20,772 bases of DNA from Mycoemilia scoparia (Eukaryota > Kickxellomycota > Kickxellomycetes > Kickxellales > Kickxellaceae): assembly GCA_027575805.1 (NCBI GenBank), contig JANBPU010000273.1:1-20772 (forward strand), written 5' to 3'. The notes beneath the pieces were generated by a model. The model was given only the letters and a program-made list of their open reading frames with translations, was not told the origin of the DNA and did no database searches. This document shows, piece after piece, positions 19,102-20,772 of this stretch. The translations under genes were made by a program, and so were the position numbers. Within the stretch, counting starts at the first letter, position 1. Each line of letters opens with the position of its first letter.

Positions 19102-20262
19102 TTATGAAAGCAACAATCTCATAGGTTCCCCCCATCTTAATGTGGCCTCACTATCATAAAATTGGATATAACCATATGAATATTTTACCCACTCGAGGAT
19201 GGCATATATATCTTTACCCCACATTGTAATTGCAAATGTATTGTCATCAAATATATGGAATTGCAGTCTTTCATGCTTAAGTGGCAAACTTTCTTTTACG
19301 CGAATTTGGTCTCCTTCATAGTCCGAGGCATAAAGATACTTGCCATCATGCTTTAAATATGTTATACCATCTATTATCTCGCAATTTACTGGCAAGTCAT
19401 ATTCTAGGACTGTTCCATGGAGCAAATCATCAAGTACAGATATTGCATCATGATCTAAACGAACATACTCTTCATCTTCATCATCAACATCATCGCTGCT
19501 ATCCTTTGCGATTTTAAGGTCGTAACTTTTGCCTTCAACAACAGGCTTTCCATGCGTATCCTTCAAAATGAAATTAGGATCTCTTTCGGTCTTTGGTCTC
19601 CTATCAGCCAGCGTTTTATCTTCCTCAACAAACGCCAGGATCTTGTCTACATCTTCTCTTACATCCTTAACGATCTTGAATTTCAGGGATCCGCTATATT
19701 TGTAATTAATTGACGTATCATTGGTATTGTAACAGCGATACATGTCATCTCCCAAATAAACGACAAAAAAATGAGTACAGGCATCCTTTTTGCTTTTAGT
19801 TATTTCAGCAAACTTCTCAATATCCACCTCCCCATTAAAATACTCAACCACAGTATTATCTTCTGTTGGACCAATATGCCCACCACATCTCTTATCCTTG
19901 CTATTTACGAAATACACAACTGGCAATTCTGGATATATAAGCGCACCATCTTCAGTGACTTTGGATCTATAGATTGGATAGCCAGCACATCCATATTTCA
20001 TCAATTTGCGGTAGCGTTTGTTAAAGTCTCCCAAGATTTTCATTATTATGTTTCTTGACTGATACCCAAATTTAGCAGCCTTTATTTCATCTGTATAGAC
20101 CAGGAAGTGGTCTTTTTGAAGCACTAGGAACGTTTGGCCGTCAAGTTTCTTGATTTCTTGGTCAGGGTCTTGGGTGCGGATAAATACGCAAAACACATCG
20201 TCAAAGCATTTGTTTATCTGAGTTAGGTCGATGTCTGATGGAATTATGACTGTCCAGCCCAT
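19102..20262 (-). CDS. 386-residue protein of unknown function, possible beta-trefoil-like C terminus
   Basis: The open frame can be read from a TTG at 20322, but the first ATG, at 20260-20262, has an ideal context (ACCATGG) and lies about 110 nt after a TATAAATA box, so it is the likely start. There is no signal peptide or membrane span. The N-terminal part (1-220) is a mixed alpha/beta sequence with Cys residues (GCAGYPIYRS, KDKRCGGHIGP) and no motif I recognise. Residues 254-265 are a strongly acidic linker (DSSDDVDDEDEE). Residues 296-386 contain GITYLKHDGKYLYASDYEG, RLQFHIFDDNTFAIT and a final WGEPMRLLLS, the kind of pattern (L-x-x-D-G-K-Y-L ... F ... N) seen in beta-trefoil, fascin-like or lectin folds, though only about one domain's worth of strands is visible. 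The codon choice is more A/T-ending than in the giant gene. A soluble intracellular binding protein is the best guess; no function is claimed. Confidence 0.78.
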   Translation of the reverse strand: MGWTVIIPSDIDLTQINKCFDDVFCVFIRTQDPDQEIKKLDGQTFLVLQKDHFLVYTDEIKAAKFGYQSRNIIMKILGDFNKRYRKLMKYGCAGYPIYRSKVTEDGALIYPELPVVYFVNSKDKRCGGHIGPTEDNTVVEYFNGEVDIEKFAEITKSKKDACTHFFVVYLGDDMYRCYNTNDTSINYKYSGSLKFKIVKDVREDVDKILAFVEEDKTLADRRPKTERDPNFILKDTHGKPVVEGKSYDLKIAKDSSDDVDDEDEEYVRLDHDAISVLDDLLHGTVLEYDLPVNCEIIDGITYLKHDGKYLYASDYEGDQIRVKESLPLKHERLQFHIFDDNTFAITMWGKDIYAILEWVKYSYGYIQFYDSEATLRWGEPMRLLLS

Positions 20263-20370
20263 GGTATATAGATATTTATATGGTTGGATAGATGTTTGAA
20301 GAAGGAATGGATGGATAGGCAAATGCGTGGGGGTTCTTTGTAATGAAAAAAACGTTGATAAGGTGGGTAG

Positions 20371-20378
20371 TATTTATA
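20371..20378 (-). promoter_or_regulatory. TATA box of the 386-residue protein gene
   Basis: TATAAATA on the minus strand, 109 nt upstream of the chosen ATG (20262), identical to the boxes at 1793-1800 and 3311-3318. A transcription start near 20340 would include the ATG at 20262 and also the TTG at 20322, so start choice relies on ATG context. Confidence 0.6.
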
Positions 20379-20410
20379 GGTGATGGCTGTGTCTATTGAT
20401 ATGGGCTATT

Positions 20411-20488
20411 ATTTTTGAAGGGATGGTCGCTCATTTGGCTGTGGTTGCGCCTATAACTATTGCCCACCAAAAGGTACCCTTCAAAAAT
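20411..20488. repeat. 12-nt perfect inverted repeat upstream of the 386-residue protein gene
   Basis: ATTTTTGAAGGG at 20411-20422 has its exact reverse complement CCCTTCAAAAAT at 20477-20488, separated by 54 nt. Both arms lie upstream of the TATA box, at about 33 and 99 nt from it. The large loop makes a hairpin terminator unlikely; two oppositely oriented binding sites for one regulator are more plausible. Confidence 0.6.
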
Positions 20489-20736
20489 TATTACCCGTAT
20501 ATTTGGATGATCTGGCAATCTAAATATTGTAAATAAATATGCAGGCACCGTGTCATTTGGGATTTGTGTTGGAACATGGTTAAAGTCAAGCTATGGGATT
20601 AACAACAGTGGCTTTACAAGGAATGGCTAAAGGACTTTGGTAAACACAGTTTTTAGTGTATGTGGCATATGACTACTTTCCTAAGAGTATTAAAATGCTT
20701 TATCAGCAGAATGGCTAAAGCACCCTGGAAAATTGT

Positions 20737-20772
20737 TGGCCATATTTGGCAATAATCTACTCTATTGTAAAG
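20737..20772. repeat. Copy 2 of the bipartite repeated element, cut by the window edge
   Basis: TGGCCATATT at 20737-20746 and CTATTGTAAAG at 20762-20772 repeat the two words seen at 3445-3470 in the same order and orientation. The window ends at the last base of the second word, so any further similarity cannot be seen. Confidence 0.35.

Noticed and set aside
20263..20322. N-terminal extension of 20 residues on the 386-residue protein
   Set aside because: It begins with TTG, not ATG; the ATG at 20262 has an ideal ACCATGG context.
1..20772. tRNA genes, CRISPR arrays, insertion sequences or LTR pairs
   Set aside because: No TPsiC-like GGTTCGANTCC on either strand, no regularly spaced repeats and no transposase or terminal repeat pairs were seen by eye; a tRNAscan-SE and RepeatMasker run would be decisive.

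Overview
The window looks like about 21 kb of an early-diverging (zygosporic, non-Dikarya) fungal nuclear genome. This rests on eukaryotic gene structure (TATAAATA-type promoters, AATAAA signals, a short GTAAGT...CTAAC...TAG intron), a Bud4/anillin-type septum protein that is fungal in character, and long homopolymeric amino-acid tracts. The lineage below 'fungus' is inference. No tRNA, rRNA, CRISPR array, intact transposon or virus was recognised.

Layout. 1-2456: a (TAT)n microsatellite, then mostly gene-poor DNA containing an orphan TATA box (1793-1800) and AATAAA signals (2385-2409) on the + strand with no convincing ORF between them. 2457-3233 (-): a 258-residue protein with signal peptide, one membrane span and a coiled-coil-like tail. 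3714-3992 (+): an open hydrophobic frame without ATG that weakly resembles the C-terminal part of YhhN/TMEM86 enzymes, probably a relic. 4178-5038 (+): a 286-residue protein rich in Ser/Thr-Pro sites, not recognised. 5261-5535 (+): a frameshifted fragment resembling FAD-dependent monooxygenases.

6145-15578 (-): the dominant feature, a Bud4/anillin-like giant. Its long single-frame exon (2971 codons from the internal ATG) is preceded by a small first exon and a 113-nt phase-0 intron, giving about 3106 residues. It carries an ankyrin-like segment near the N terminus, a very long disordered Ser/Asn/Gln/Asp-rich middle, a C2-like anillin-homology region and a C-terminal PH domain interrupted by about 160 low-complexity residues.

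16801-17571 (-): a DJ-1/PfpI (isonitrile hydratase-like) protein with its own TATA box. 19102-20262 (-): a 386-residue protein of unknown function with a possible beta-trefoil-like C terminus, a TATA box and an upstream 12-nt inverted repeat.

The genes do not form a pathway cluster. They look like independently transcribed genes in ordinary fungal DNA, with decayed gene fragments between them. I found no clear new multi-gene system. The most interesting items are the ankyrin plus Bud4-like architecture with its split PH domain, the two or three unrecognised proteins, and the orphan promoter/terminator pair.
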